This document shows, piece by piece, positions 45,920 through 56,188 of a stretch of DNA of 64,000 bases. This DNA comes from Bacteroidota bacterium. Lineage in GTDB: Bacteria > Bacteroidota > Bacteroidia > B-17B0 > Aurantibacillaceae. Below the pieces are notes generated by a model. It was not told the origin of the DNA, ran no database searches, and was given only the letters and a program-made list of their open reading frames with translations. Each line of letters begins with the position of its first letter. Within the stretch, counting starts at the first letter, position 1. Both the position numbers and the translations under genes were made by a program. The stretch is taken from positions 1 through 64,000 of the forward strand of contig JAIUNM010000013.1 in NCBI GenBank assembly GCA_020162035.1, read 5' to 3'.

Positions 45920-47335
45920 TTAATAAACTAAAACTTTTGGTTCAAGCATATCTTGTATTGCGTATTTTATACCCTCGCGTCCTAACCCACTCTCTTTAAT
46001 ACCTCCGTATGGCATATTATCAAACCTTAATGTTGGTACATGATTATGAATAATTCCTCCAACTTCTACTAAATCAAAACATTTATTTAATTCAATTTTA
46101 TTACTTGTAAATACACCGCATTGTAATCCAAATTTTGAGTCATTAACTTTAGTAATTGCATTTTCTATTTTGCCAGAATATTTTTCAACACATATTATTG
46201 GAGCAAATACTTCTTCAGCATTTACCAACATTGTTTTATTAGTGTTAGTTAAAATTGTTGGCTCAAAATAATTTTCATTTCTTTTACCACCACAAATTAA
46301 TTTTGCTCCTTGTTTAATGGCTTTATTAGTCCAATTTTCAGCACGAATAGTATTTTGTTCATCAATCATAACACTTATTTGTGTTTTAATAGAAAGTGGA
46401 TTGCCTGAAATTAGTTTTTCTGTTTTTTCTTTCATTAATTTCAAAAACAAATTATAATGTTTATTATGCACATAAAAACGTTGTGCATGAATGCAAATTT
46501 GACCACTATAAGCAAAAGCGCCCATTATGCATTTATCAATAATTAAATTGGGTTTACAATTTTTACTAATAATAGTTGCCGCGTTGCCACCAAGTTCTAA
46601 AACAATTTTTTTCTTTCCACAATTATTTTTAATTGCCCAACCAACCTCTGGCGAACCTGTAAAGCTTATTAAATTAATTTTATCATTCGTAACTAAACAA
46701 TTTCCAACTTCTCTATTCATAGGTAAAACATTAACCATACCTTTTGGTAGTTTGGTTTTAGCAATTATTTTAGCTAGGGCTAAAATTGATAAAGGTGTTG
46801 TGCTTGCGGGTTTTAAAATTATTGGGCATCCAGATGCAATAGCAGGTGCAATTTTATGAACAGCTAAATTTAGTGGAAAATTAAATGGTGAAATTCCAGC
46901 AACTACTCCTATTGGAAAATATTTTACAGTTCCTTTTTTACCTTTGCCATTAGGTAAAACATCAAAGTTTAAACTTTCTTTGGGTAAATTATAAACCTCA
47001 TCAGAAGCAATTTTAAATGTTACAATGCTTCTTTCAACTTCTGCTAAAGCGTACATTAATGGTTTCGCGCTTTCTTTACTAATTAGTTCGGCAAAATAGT
47101 TTTTTTGTTGTTCGAGGGTTTTATAAATTAAAGTTAAGGCTGTATGTTTTTGTTTAGGAGTTAAATCCTTACATTTTGTTTTAATTTTATTTGTAAAAGT
47201 TATAGTTTTATTTAAAATTGATTTATCACACAAATAGGTTTTTGCGAAATGTTGATTGGTGTATTTTTCAGTAACAATTAAGCTATTATTTGTAGTAATA
47301 AATTTACCATTTACATAAGGTTTAAAAACTTTCAT
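45920..47335 (-). CDS. NAD(P)-dependent aldehyde dehydrogenase
   Basis: Oxidises an aldehyde to an acid. The 471-residue protein has 'GVVAGISPFNFPLNLAVHKIAPAIASG' (about 143-169), the cofactor loop 'FTGSPEVGWAIKN' (about 225-237), the catalytic Glu in 'VLELGGNAA' (about 245-253) and the catalytic Cys in 'SGQICIHAQRFYVH' (about 277-290). The closest group by eye is the non-phosphorylating G3P or succinate-semialdehyde type, but the substrate cannot be fixed. It stands alone, convergent to DUF2851 and divergent to the helicase gene. Confidence 0.88.
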   Translation of the reverse strand: MKVFKPYVNGKFITTNNSLIVTEKYTNQHFAKTYLCDKSILNKTITFTNKIKTKCKDLTPKQKHTALTLIYKTLEQQKNYFAELISKESAKPLMYALAEVERSIVTFKIASDEVYNLPKESLNFDVLPNGKGKKGTVKYFPIGVVAGISPFNFPLNLAVHKIAPAIASGCPIILKPASTTPLSILALAKIIAKTKLPKGMVNVLPMNREVGNCLVTNDKINLISFTGSPEVGWAIKNNCGKKKIVLELGGNAATIISKNCKPNLIIDKCIMGAFAYSGQICIHAQRFYVHNKHYNLFLKLMKEKTEKLISGNPLSIKTQISVMIDEQNTIRAENWTNKAIKQGAKLICGGKRNENYFEPTILTNTNKTMLVNAEEVFAPIICVEKYSGKIENAITKVNDSKFGLQCGVFTSNKIELNKCFDLVEVGGIIHNHVPTLRFDNMPYGGIKESGLGREGIKYAIQDMLEPKVLVY

Positions 47336-47376
47336 AATCTAATAACAAGTAAAAAAGATTTAAATTGTAAATTTAT

Positions 47377-47384
47377 TAAATTTG
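47377..47384 (+). promoter_or_regulatory. -7 box (TAAATTTG) of the helicase gene
   Basis: TAAATTTG matches TAnnTTTG but lies only 7 nt before the ATG at 47391. If used, the transcript would be nearly leaderless. It also overlaps the in-frame TTG at 47382. Confidence 0.35.
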
Positions 47385-47390
47385 TTTATA

Positions 47391-49877
47391 ATGCAACAAT
47401 TAGAAATTAATGAAAAGTTTGAAGAGGTTCTTAACTTTATAAATAATACAAACGAAAATATATTTTTAACTGGCAAAGCCGGAACTGGCAAAACTACTTT
47501 GCTAAAATATATCAAAACTAAAACACATAAGAGAATGGCAATAATTGCTCCAACTGGTGTAGCTGCAATTAATGCCGGAGGAAGCACAATACATTCATTT
47601 TTTCAATTTAATTTTGGTTCTTTTATTCCTGTTATTAATTCAAACAATGAAATTGATATTACTAAATCTTTTAAAAATAGTTTTAATTATCGAAGGCAAA
47701 AATTAGCTATTTTAAAAAATTTAGAGTTATTAGTAATTGATGAAGTAAGTATGGTTCGTGCTGATATGATGGATCAAATAGATATTACTTTAAGAAATAT
47801 TAGAAAAAACTTTAAGGATTCTTTTGGGGGAGTTCAAATTTTATTAATTGGCGATATGTTTCAATTACCTCCTGTTGTTAAAAATGATGAAATTGAATCG
47901 CTTAAAAAAATATACGATAGTTTTTATTTTTTTAACAGTAAAGTTATTCAATCTCATTTTCCTGTTTATATCGAATTAAATAAAATATACCGACAAAAAG
48001 AACAACAGTTTGTTGATGTTTTAAATGCTGTTAGAACTAATATGGTTAACGATGAAATTTTAAACGATTTAAATAAAAAATATGATACAAACATTTTAAA
48101 ATCTGAATTTGAAAAATGTATTACCTTAACTACACACAACACAAAAGCTGACAAAATTAATGAAGAAGCATTAAAAAATTTAAACACAAAAGAATTTGTA
48201 TTTAAAGCAAAAATAAAAGGTTTATTTAACGAAAATGCATACCCAGTTGATGAAACATTAAAATTAAAAGTAGGTACAAAGGTTATGTTTTCAAAAAACA
48301 ACTCCGAAAAAAATTATTATAATGGTAAAATTGGTTATGTTACAAGTTTTAAAGATGATTTTGTGTTTGTAAAGTGTGAAGAGGATTACAGCGAAATTAA
48401 AGTGGAAACTGAAGTTTGGAATAATGTAACTTATGAATTAAACGAACAAACAAAAGCAGTTGAAGAAAAAGTTTTAGGTTCATTTACGCAATTACCTTTA
48501 AGATTAGCGTGGGCTGTAACCATACACAAAAGCCAAGGATTAAGTTTTGATAAGGTGATAATTGATGCCGCTGAAGCATTTACAGCCGGACAAGTATATG
48601 TAGCTTTAAGTAGATGCAGGAGTTTAGATGGTTTAAAATTAAGTTCTAAAATTAGAAGAGAAGTTTTATTTAATGATGAAAAAATACTTAATTTTTCGAA
48701 GAAAAAATTAGATGATAAAAATATTATTGATTTGTATAAAGTTTCAGAAAAAAAATACTTTGAACATTTACTTTTACAACTATTTAATTTTACAGATATT
48801 AAAAATTCATTTACAGAATTAAAGAGTATAATTTATTTTCACAAAAAACAATTAAATGCAGAACATGAAAATTGGTTATCTAACTTTAATGAGATTTTTA
48901 ATAAAGAGATGGAGGTTGCTGCTAGGTTTAGTTTGCAGTTACAAAATTTAATTTTGCAAACAAATCAAATTAACCATGAAACATTAACAGAACGTTTATT
49001 TAAATCAGTAAATTATTTTGATGTTTGTTTAATGGATTTATTAAAACAATTAAAAGAAAATACAATTAATACGGAGAGTACCGAAACAGCCGAAGAAATT
49101 AACGAACTTTTAAATGAATTATTTGAGTTGATTTTTGAAAAAAGAACTTACATTAATACCCTATCTCAGGGCTTTAACCATTCTAAATTAATTAATGCTA
49201 AATTAAATATTAAATTTCCTGATGAACATATAAATATTTATGTAGCTAAAAAGAAAGTAAAAGCAAATGAAAACTCTAAAAACAATTCGCTTAATCAAAA
49301 ATTAACTGATTTAAGAAATAAACTTTGTAACGAACTAAATTTGCCTGTTTTTAGAGTTGCAAATTCAAAAACGTTAAAAGAATTAAGTGAACGTATGCCA
49401 AGTAATGAATCGGAATTAATAGAAATTAGTGGTTTTGGTAAAGCAAAAATTAACTTATTTGGGCAACGTTTTTTAGATATTATTAATAAATATAAAGAAG
49501 AGAATGATATTTCATCAGAATTTAATTTTTCTCATATTGAACCTGATAAAAAAAATAAAAAACCTAAAAACACAAAATCAAAGGGTGCAACTTATGAAAC
49601 AACTTTAAAATTAATTGAAAGTGGAATGGGTATAGAAGAAATTAGTTTAGTTCGAAAATTAAGTATAACTACAATTGAAGGGCATGTTGCAGAACTTATA
49701 AGAGAAAAATTATTAGATATTAATCAATTTGTAAAAGCTGAAAGAATACAAATTATAGAAAAAATTATAAATGAAAATTCAGAATTAAAAACACTTAATT
49801 CAATAAAAGATAAATTACCTGATGATTTTACATTTAGCGAAATAAAAATGGCATTAAGTGCTTTACAAAGTAATTAA
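47391..49877 (+). CDS. Pif1-like helicase with HRDC and HTH domains
   Basis: An 828-residue superfamily 1 helicase. I chose the ATG at 47391; a TTG lies three codons earlier. The P-loop is TGKAGTGKTTLLK (about 25-37), followed by 'IAPTGVAAINAGGSTIHSFF' (about 48-67), Walker B 'LVIDEVSMV' (about 113-121), and 'TIHKSQGLSFDKVIID' plus 'GQVYVALSRCRSLDGL' (about 378-415). The second half adds an HRDC-like domain (about 640-705) and a winged/helix-turn-helix module (about 725-775) before the C-terminus. The type is widespread in Bacteroidota. It probably unwinds DNA during replication or repair. It overlaps pgeF by 15 bp at the 3' end. Confidence 0.88.
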   Translation: MQQLEINEKFEEVLNFINNTNENIFLTGKAGTGKTTLLKYIKTKTHKRMAIIAPTGVAAINAGGSTIHSFFQFNFGSFIPVINSNNEIDITKSFKNSFNYRRQKLAILKNLELLVIDEVSMVRADMMDQIDITLRNIRKNFKDSFGGVQILLIGDMFQLPPVVKNDEIESLKKIYDSFYFFNSKVIQSHFPVYIELNKIYRQKEQQFVDVLNAVRTNMVNDEILNDLNKKYDTNILKSEFEKCITLTTHNTKADKINEEALKNLNTKEFVFKAKIKGLFNENAYPVDETLKLKVGTKVMFSKNNSEKNYYNGKIGYVTSFKDDFVFVKCEEDYSEIKVETEVWNNVTYELNEQTKAVEEKVLGSFTQLPLRLAWAVTIHKSQGLSFDKVIIDAAEAFTAGQVYVALSRCRSLDGLKLSSKIRREVLFNDEKILNFSKKKLDDKNIIDLYKVSEKKYFEHLLLQLFNFTDIKNSFTELKSIIYFHKKQLNAEHENWLSNFNEIFNKEMEVAARFSLQLQNLILQTNQINHETLTERLFKSVNYFDVCLMDLLKQLKENTINTESTETAEEINELLNELFELIFEKRTYINTLSQGFNHSKLINAKLNIKFPDEHINIYVAKKKVKANENSKNNSLNQKLTDLRNKLCNELNLPVFRVANSKTLKELSERMPSNESELIEISGFGKAKINLFGQRFLDIINKYKEENDISSEFNFSHIEPDKKNKKPKNTKSKGATYETTLKLIESGMGIEEISLVRKLSITTIEGHVAELIREKLLDINQFVKAERIQIIEKIINENSELKTLNSIKDKLPDDFTFSEIKMALSALQSN

Positions 49878-50561
49878 AGCCCACATTCTGCCTGTTTTTC
49901 CTTTATCTTGTCTATAACTAAAAAAATCGTTTTCAAATGTACATCGGTTCATTGTCCATATATTTTTAGGCTCAATATCACATTCAAAAAGTACTTGTTT
50001 ATTAGCTTTAATTAAATCTATTTTATTTTCTGAAATTATATTTTTATTAAAACCATTATTTAAAAATTCTTCAATTACCTCTTTTCCAACTTCAAAGTTA
50101 TTTTGAGATATTCCTTGACCAATAGCAACATAAATTTCTTTTTTATCCGCACCAAGTTCGCACATTTTTTCGATTGTGTTTTTTGCAATCTTGCTCACTG
50201 TTCCTCTCCAACCTGCATGTGCGGCACCAATAACATTATTTATTTTGTCGTAAAATAAAATTGGATAACAATCGGCTATACTTATGGCTAAAATTTTTCC
50301 CGTTTCATTTGTAACAAGAGCATCTCCTTCTTGTTGACCGTTTTTAGCAACACAAACAATGTTGCTATGTATTTGTTTTAAATTACAAAGATTATCTATT
50401 GATAAATTTAATTTTTTAAGAGCAATCTTTCTATTTTCTAAAATTAGTTCTGGGTCATCATCTGAGCCTCCTAAATTTAATCCATTAAATGGTAATTTTG
50501 ATAAACCTCCCCAACGTGTTGTAAACGCGTGAGTGCATGAAATATTTTCAGCAAATATCAA
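49863..50561 (-). CDS. pgeF: Peptidoglycan editing factor PgeF (purine nucleoside phosphorylase-like)
   Basis: A 232-residue member of the YfiH/multicopper-laccase-domain family. It removes misincorporated L-Ser from peptidoglycan precursors in E. coli, and homologues also act on adenosine. The zinc-site motifs are visible: 'NLKQIHSNIV' (about 60-69), 'ISIADCYPILFYD' (about 93-105) and 'IGAAHAGWRGTV' (about 110-121). It starts directly after pyk (no gap) and ends with a 15-bp overlap with the convergent helicase gene. Confidence 0.92.
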   Translation of the reverse strand: MIFAENISCTHAFTTRWGGLSKLPFNGLNLGGSDDDPELILENRKIALKKLNLSIDNLCNLKQIHSNIVCVAKNGQQEGDALVTNETGKILAISIADCYPILFYDKINNVIGAAHAGWRGTVSKIAKNTIEKMCELGADKKEIYVAIGQGISQNNFEVGKEVIEEFLNNGFNKNIISENKIDLIKANKQVLFECDIEPKNIWTMNRCTFENDFFSYRQDKGKTGRMWALITL

Positions 50562-51989
50562 TTATTGTATATAACTTAATTTCATCATATTGGTTCTGCC
50601 TTTTTCTTTCATTGGCATACTTGCAATATTAATAACTAAATCATCGTCTTTTACAAAGCCTTGTTCTTTAATATAATTTTTTAAGTCTGTTATGGTTTCA
50701 TCTGTGCTTTCATATTTATTATAATAAAACCCGCGTATGCCCCAAATTAAACTTAAAGTAGTTAGTAAAGGTTTATTATCTGTAAAAATAAACACGTGTG
50801 CTTTTGGTCGGTGACTACTTAATTTAAATGCGGTGTAACCACTATTTGTCATGCTTATAATTGCTTTTGCGCCTGCATGATGCGCCATAGAACAAGCCGA
50901 GTAACAAATACTATCTGTAATATAAGTAATTGTTTTTATTTGTGGTGTATGTTCTTTATAATAAATTGTATCTAATTCTTCTACTTGTGTAATTATTCTA
51001 CGCATAATTTCAATTACTTTAACCGGGTATTTTCCAACACTGGTTTCTGCGCTTAACATTACTGCATCTGCACCATCCATAACAGCGTTAGCTACATCAT
51101 TAACTTCTGCGCGTGTTGGTGTATAACTAGTAATCATGCTTTCCATCATTTGCGTAGCAATAATAACAGGTTTACCAATTTCAACACATTTTTGTACAAT
51201 CATTTTTTGTAATAACGGCACTTGTTCCATTGGTAACTCAACTCCTAAATCTCCACGTGCAACCATAATGCCATCAGTAACATCTATTATGTTTTCAATT
51301 TCTTTTATGGCTTCGGGTTTTTCAATTTTAGCTATAACTTTAGCGCGTTTATTTCTGTTTCTAATTATATCTTTTAAATCAACTACATCTGTTACGCTTC
51401 TTACAAAAGATAAACCTATCCAATCAAAATCGTTTTGTAAAGCAAAGTCTAAATCTCTAATATCTTTTACAGTTAAACAAGGTAAAGATATTTTAGTGTT
51501 AGGTAAATTAACTCCTTTTTTAGATGATAGTGTTCCGCCAACTAAAATTTTACACACCACTTCGTCTTTGCCATTTGTACTTACAACTCGTAAATGTAAT
51601 TTGCCATCGTCTAATAAAACAATTTCATCTACTTTTACATCTTGTGGAAATTGCGGGTAAGTAATGTAAATTTTATTTTCATCGCCTTCGCATTCTTTAG
51701 TTGTAATGGTAATTAATTTATCGGTTTCTATAACAACCGAATTGTTTTTTATTACACCTATTCTTAATTTAGGCCCTTGTAAATCGGCTAAAATGCCAAC
51801 GTGCCTGTTTAACTTTTTATTTAATGTTCTAATGTTCGCAATTAAATCTTCAACGGCTTTATAATCGCCATGGCTAAAATTAATTCGACAAATATCTAAG
51901 CCTTCGTTAAACATGCCTTCAAGCACATTTATATCTGCAGTTGCTGGCCCCATGGTTGCAACTATTTTTGTTCTGTTAAAATGATTCAT
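50562..51989 (-). CDS. pyk: Pyruvate kinase
   Basis: Converts phosphoenolpyruvate and ADP to pyruvate and ATP at the end of glycolysis. I use the ATG at 51989 (475 residues, starting MNHFNRTKIVATMGPAT), because the upstream 13 codons are not conserved-looking. Motifs include 'RINFSHGDYKAVEDLI' (about 33-48), 'GVNLPNTKISLP' (about 159-170), 'IAKIEKPEAIKEI' (about 224-236) and 'MVARGDLGVELPMEQVP' (about 246-262). It is followed without a gap by pgeF and preceded by leuS. Confidence 0.96.
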   Translation of the reverse strand: MNHFNRTKIVATMGPATADINVLEGMFNEGLDICRINFSHGDYKAVEDLIANIRTLNKKLNRHVGILADLQGPKLRIGVIKNNSVVIETDKLITITTKECEGDENKIYITYPQFPQDVKVDEIVLLDDGKLHLRVVSTNGKDEVVCKILVGGTLSSKKGVNLPNTKISLPCLTVKDIRDLDFALQNDFDWIGLSFVRSVTDVVDLKDIIRNRNKRAKVIAKIEKPEAIKEIENIIDVTDGIMVARGDLGVELPMEQVPLLQKMIVQKCVEIGKPVIIATQMMESMITSYTPTRAEVNDVANAVMDGADAVMLSAETSVGKYPVKVIEIMRRIITQVEELDTIYYKEHTPQIKTITYITDSICYSACSMAHHAGAKAIISMTNSGYTAFKLSSHRPKAHVFIFTDNKPLLTTLSLIWGIRGFYYNKYESTDETITDLKNYIKEQGFVKDDDLVINIASMPMKEKGRTNMMKLSYIQ

Positions 51990-52090
51990 AGTACAAATTA
52001 TAAGTAAAGATAAGAATAAATTGCACAATAAAATGTTTTATTAAAACCCTTTAGAGTTATAAAATCATTAAATAAGTTTTAAATTTAAAA

Positions 52091-54877
52091 CTATACTACA
52101 ATGTTTACAATTTTTTTAGGCACAATAATTATTTTTTTTGGCGTTGCGCCTGCTAATTGTTTTATAACCTCATCGCGTTGCATAATTTCTTTTTCAATTT
52201 CTTGAACTGTTAAACTTGCTGGTAACTGTATTTGAAAGCGCATTTTACCATTAAATGAAATTGGATAATTAAAACTATCATCAACTAAATATGTTTCGTT
52301 GCAAATTGGAAAATTTTCAAAAGCAATACTTTCTGTATGTCCTAATTGATGCCATAACTCTTCGGTTATATGCGGCGCATAAGGTGAAAGTAAAATTAAT
52401 AATGGTTCTATAATTTTTCGTTTGTTACATTTTAAATCAGTTAACTCATTAACACAAATCATAAAATTACTTACGCTAGTGTTAAACGAAAAACGTTCAA
52501 TGTCTTCGGTAATTTTTTTAATGGTTTTGTGCAAGGTTTTTAATTCTTCTTTAGTTGGTTCATCTTCAGAAATTAAAAATGCACCTGTGTTATAAAACAA
52601 TCGCCATAATTTTTTTAAGAAACCACTAACACCTGTAATACCATTTGTGTTCCAAGGTTTACTTTGTTCAAGCGGACCCAAAAACATTTCGTACAAGCGT
52701 AAAGTATCCGATCCAAATTTTTCGCAAATATCATCTGGAGTTACCACATTAAATTTTGATTTGGACATTTTTTCTATTTCAACTCCACAAATATATTTCT
52801 CGTCTTCTAAAATAAACTCTGCATTTTTATAATCTTCTCGCCAATTTTTAAATGCTTCAACATCTAAAATATCATTGTTTACTAAATTAACGTCAACGTT
52901 TATTGAATAAGTGGAATAATTGTTTTTAAGTCCATTAGATACAAATTTGTTTGTGCCATTTACTCTATAAATAAAATTACTTCTACCCTGAATCATTCCT
53001 TGGTTAATTAATTTTTTTGCTGGTTCGTCAATATTAATATAACCAAGGTCTTTTAAAAATTTTGTCCAAAATCTAAAATACAATAAATGGCCTGTTGCGT
53101 GCTCGCTGCCACCTATATACAAATCAATTTCTTTCCAGTAGTTAAGTAAATTTTTATCAGCAAACTGCAAACCGTTAGTGGCATCCATGTATCTTAAAAA
53201 ATACCAACTACTACCAGCCCAACCAGGCATAGTGCTTTTTTCATATTCGTATTGGTTATCTTTTTTCCAATCAATTGCTCTGCCTAATGGTGGTTCGCCG
53301 GCTTGCGTTGGTAAGTATTTATCAATTTCAGGCAACAGCAATGGCAACTCGCTTTCATTTAGTGCATAAGGTATATCGTTTTTATAATAAATAGGGATTG
53401 GTTCGCCCCAATAGCGTTGTCTTCCAAAAACAGCATCGCGCAAACGGTAATTAGTTTTTCCTTTACCTGCCCCACTTTTTTCTAATTCAATAATTGCTTG
53501 CTTAATTGCATTTTTAACATCACAATCATTTAAAAAGTTTGAGTTTATTAGTGTCCCTTCTTTTTCTGTCCATGCACTTTTATTAATGTCGTGTTCGGTT
53601 GTTGGTTTAATAACTTGATTAATTTCTAAACCAAAATGTTTTGCAAATTTAAAATCGCGTTCGTCGTGCGCTGGCACAGCCATTACTGCTCCAGTTCCAT
53701 ATCCAACCAAAACATAATCGCCCACCCAAATAGGAATTTTTTTATTTGTAAATGGATGTAAAACATAACTACCTGTAAATACACCACTTATTTTATCTAC
53801 AGTTGCTTGACGGTCTAACTCGCTTCTGTTTTTAGATATTGTTACATATTCATTAACGGCATTTTTATTTTCTTGTGTTGTTAGTTCATTTACAAATTCA
53901 TGTTCGGGTGCAATTGTAACAAAGGAAACGCCAAAAATAGTATCTGGTCGAGTGGTAAAAACTTCTAAATTATTTTCTGAATTTTCAATTTTAAAAAATA
54001 TACTTGCGCCTTCTGATTTACCAATCCAATTACGTTGGGTTTCTTTTAAACTTTCGCTCCAATCTAAAGTTTCTAATCCATCTAATAAACGTTGTGCGTA
54101 GGCAGAAATGCGCATGCTCCATTGTTTCATTAATTTTCTTTCAACTGGGTGGCCACCGCGTTCGCTTAATCCATCTTTAATTTCGTCGTTAGCAAGAACG
54201 GTACCTAAAGCCGGACACCAGTTTACAAAAGAATCGCCAAGGTAAGCTAATCTAAAATTCATTAAAATATCGCTTTTCTTTTTTTCATTGAATGAATTCC
54301 ATTCGTTTGCAGTAAACGATTCTACTTCTTTTTCAATATCTCCAGTTAAAGGCGGTTCTGTTTTACAGTTGTAACCATTCGTTTCAAAATGTTTTATTAA
54401 AGTTTCAATAGGTTCAGCTTTGTTACTTTTTAAATTGTACCAGCTGTTAAAAATTTGAATGAAAATCCATTGAGTCCATTTATAGTAATTAGGGTCAGAT
54501 GTTTTAACCTCTCTATCCCAATCAAACGAAAAACCTATTTTATCTAACTGTTCGCGGTAGCGTGCAATATTTTGTTGTGTTGTTATAGCAGGGTGTTGGC
54601 CGGTTTGAATTGCATATTGCTCTGCAGGCAAACCAAAACTATCGTAACCCATTGGGTGTAAAACATTAAACCCTTTATGGCGTTTGTAACGTGCCATAAT
54701 ATCGCTTGCAATATAACCTAAAGGATGCCCAACATGTAAGCCAGCACCGCTTGGGTAAGGAAACATATCTAACACATAATATTTGGGTTTAGTTGAATTA
54801 TCTTGAGCTTTAAAAGTTTTATTGGTTGCCCAATATTTTTGCCATTTTTTTTCTATATCGGTAAAGTTGTATTCCAT
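52091..54877 (-). CDS. leuS: Leucyl-tRNA synthetase
   Basis: Charges tRNA-Leu. I use the ATG at 54877 (928 residues, starting [16 protein letters not shown]), six codons after the open frame's first ATG. The class I motifs are '[18 protein letters not shown]' (about 42-59, HIGH) and EKMSKSKF (about 700, KMSKS). The editing domain lies between (about 230-440, including 'TTRPDTIFG'). The first 50 nt of this coding sequence occur a second time at 58251-58300, near purC, so the gene's upstream DNA is not ancestral. The promoter at 54893-54922 belongs to the inserted segment. Confidence 0.96.
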   Translation of the reverse strand: MEYNFTDIEKKWQKYWATNKTFKAQDNSTKPKYYVLDMFPYPSGAGLHVGHPLGYIASDIMARYKRHKGFNVLHPMGYDSFGLPAEQYAIQTGQHPAITTQQNIARYREQLDKIGFSFDWDREVKTSDPNYYKWTQWIFIQIFNSWYNLKSNKAEPIETLIKHFETNGYNCKTEPPLTGDIEKEVESFTANEWNSFNEKKKSDILMNFRLAYLGDSFVNWCPALGTVLANDEIKDGLSERGGHPVERKLMKQWSMRISAYAQRLLDGLETLDWSESLKETQRNWIGKSEGASIFFKIENSENNLEVFTTRPDTIFGVSFVTIAPEHEFVNELTTQENKNAVNEYVTISKNRSELDRQATVDKISGVFTGSYVLHPFTNKKIPIWVGDYVLVGYGTGAVMAVPAHDERDFKFAKHFGLEINQVIKPTTEHDINKSAWTEKEGTLINSNFLNDCDVKNAIKQAIIELEKSGAGKGKTNYRLRDAVFGRQRYWGEPIPIYYKNDIPYALNESELPLLLPEIDKYLPTQAGEPPLGRAIDWKKDNQYEYEKSTMPGWAGSSWYFLRYMDATNGLQFADKNLLNYWKEIDLYIGGSEHATGHLLYFRFWTKFLKDLGYINIDEPAKKLINQGMIQGRSNFIYRVNGTNKFVSNGLKNNYSTYSINVDVNLVNNDILDVEAFKNWREDYKNAEFILEDEKYICGVEIEKMSKSKFNVVTPDDICEKFGSDTLRLYEMFLGPLEQSKPWNTNGITGVSGFLKKLWRLFYNTGAFLISEDEPTKEELKTLHKTIKKITEDIERFSFNTSVSNFMICVNELTDLKCNKRKIIEPLLILLSPYAPHITEELWHQLGHTESIAFENFPICNETYLVDDSFNYPISFNGKMRFQIQLPASLTVQEIEKEIMQRDEVIKQLAGATPKKIIIVPKKIVNIVV
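54828..54877 (-). repeat. 50-bp direct repeat, copy B (5' end of intact leuS)
   Basis: Bases 54828-54877 equal 58251-58300 at 49 of 50 positions; the only difference is T at 54834 versus A at 58257. Both copies end exactly at the leuS start codon and have the same orientation. This copy is continuous with the complete leuS gene. Confidence 0.95.
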
Positions 54878-54892
54878 AATTTTAAAGGAATA

Positions 54893-54922
54893 CAAAGATA
54901 GGATTTTAGCTTATTTTACAAA
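54893..54922 (-). promoter_or_regulatory. Promoter now driving leuS, inside the inserted segment
   Basis: On the minus strand TTTG (54919-54922) and TATCTTTG (54893-54900) are separated by 18 nt, a good Bacteroidota promoter. It ends 16 nt before the leuS start codon. Because it lies in the island between the direct repeats, leuS no longer depends on purC read-through. Confidence 0.65.
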
Positions 54923-54978
54923 GTTTGTTATACAACCTTCATTTAGCAGTTTTTTGTTGCTTATGGCGCTTAAGAGTT

Positions 54979-55605
54979 TTATTTGCTGTTAGTTGAATTA
55001 ATTTTATTGTAATATTCCTTCTTGTACATCTTTTTTCGAAATCTGTATAATATGCTAATTTCTCCATTAGCAAACCAACGATTTACATCATAATTAAAAA
55101 GGCTAGTTGTATAATGTGCGCCTATCAAAAACTTAAAAGAAATTTTTTGTTTAGGAAAAGTGTATCTACAACCAATATTGTAAATTAATATAAGATTATC
55201 TTTAATTAGATTGTAAGCATTGTTACTCGTGTCTATTGGGTAGCGTTGACCTTTAAATCGATATATGTTAAGGGAGGCAGATGAACCGGTTTCGAATTGA
55301 AAGTGATTTCCAATTAGCAAATGAAAAGGTTGTACATTAACTCCAAGAAATAATGGATTATAGATAGTTTGTTTGCCAATATATTTATTGTAGGTTCCCG
55401 CATTAAAATTAATTTGTGATCCAAATGACAGACTTTCATTAATAGCGGTTAGTCGTTCAACACCAAGTGAGATTAACTCTAAGCGTGATCCGACACTAAG
55501 TTGTATATTGTATTTTGAGAAAATTAAAGTGTCTTTACTTAATTGCGAATGCAATTGTAATGACAATAAAATAATACTAGTAATATACTCTAATTTTCTT
55601 TTCAT
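54979..55605 (-). CDS. Small exported, probably beta-barrel protein (island)
   Basis: A 208-residue protein with a signal peptide ending near LHSQ (21). The mature part has alternating short strands ('YNIQLSVGSRLELISLGVERL', 'SLSFGSQINFNAGTY', 'NPLFLGVNVQPFHLLIGNHFQFETG', 'FKFLIGAHYTTSLF', 'NGEISILYRFRKKM'), suggesting an eight-strand outer-membrane barrel. No family is recognised. It overlaps the upstream gene by 29 bp and forms an operon with it. It is the last gene of the inserted segment. The function is unknown. Confidence 0.65.
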   Translation of the reverse strand: MKRKLEYITSIILLSLQLHSQLSKDTLIFSKYNIQLSVGSRLELISLGVERLTAINESLSFGSQINFNAGTYNKYIGKQTIYNPLFLGVNVQPFHLLIGNHFQFETGSSASLNIYRFKGQRYPIDTSNNAYNLIKDNLILIYNIGCRYTFPKQKISFKFLIGAHYTTSLFNYDVNRWFANGEISILYRFRKKMYKKEYYNKINSTNSK

Positions 55606-56188
55606 CGTAATTTATTCTACTAATGCCAAAACCTATTGAGAAACTAGGAAACACAAAAAAATTGAGATTACTTAATGGATCGTAGGTAGGAAACAAAGAA
55701 GCTGAAATTGAGAACGGGTTTTTCTTAAAATTATAGCGACAAGCAATTAACCCTTGAAGTTGAATTATATAATGAAAATCGCCAAAAGAAATATAGCTTT
55801 TAGTTCTGCCAATTGGGTCCCCCCAAATTAAAGCAGGACCTAACCCAAATTCACAAACAAAATTTCTTTTAGAGATTGATTCAATATAGAAAAATACATT
55901 TGAAAACTTGTACTTACCACTCAATTTTGGAAATAAGGATATATTTTCATCATCTTTGTTTATGCCTAAAAAAAGACGGAAATAACTTGCGGACTTACAC
56001 TTTTTTTTAAACATAATTGAGTAATTTAGGTTAATCCCTTTATAAAATAGACTTGTAAGCTCAGTACTTAAATATGTTTTATGCACTGAGCTATACTTTA
56101 TTGTCTTATAATTCAAGCTATCTGGCTGAGAGATCAAAGGAAAATAAAAAACAACTACTATAAGAGCTATAAATGTTATTTTAATCAC
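55577..56188 (-). CDS. Small exported protein, probable beta-barrel (island)
   Basis: A 203-residue protein with a signal peptide ending near LISQ (20). The body has beta-strand-rich stretches ('SYFRLFLGINK', 'FVCEFGLGPALIWGD', 'YIIQLQGLIACRYNFKKNPFSISASLFP', 'FSIGFGISRINYD') resembling an outer-membrane barrel. It resembles the next gene in size and layout, but the sequences are not obviously homologous. It overlaps the PKD-type gene by 8 bp and the downstream gene by 29 bp, so the three are likely co-translated. The function is unknown. Confidence 0.65.
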   Translation of the reverse strand: MIKITFIALIVVVFYFPLISQPDSLNYKTIKYSSVHKTYLSTELTSLFYKGINLNYSIMFKKKCKSASYFRLFLGINKDDENISLFPKLSGKYKFSNVFFYIESISKRNFVCEFGLGPALIWGDPIGRTKSYISFGDFHYIIQLQGLIACRYNFKKNPFSISASLFPTYDPLSNLNFFVFPSFSIGFGISRINYDEKKIRVYY

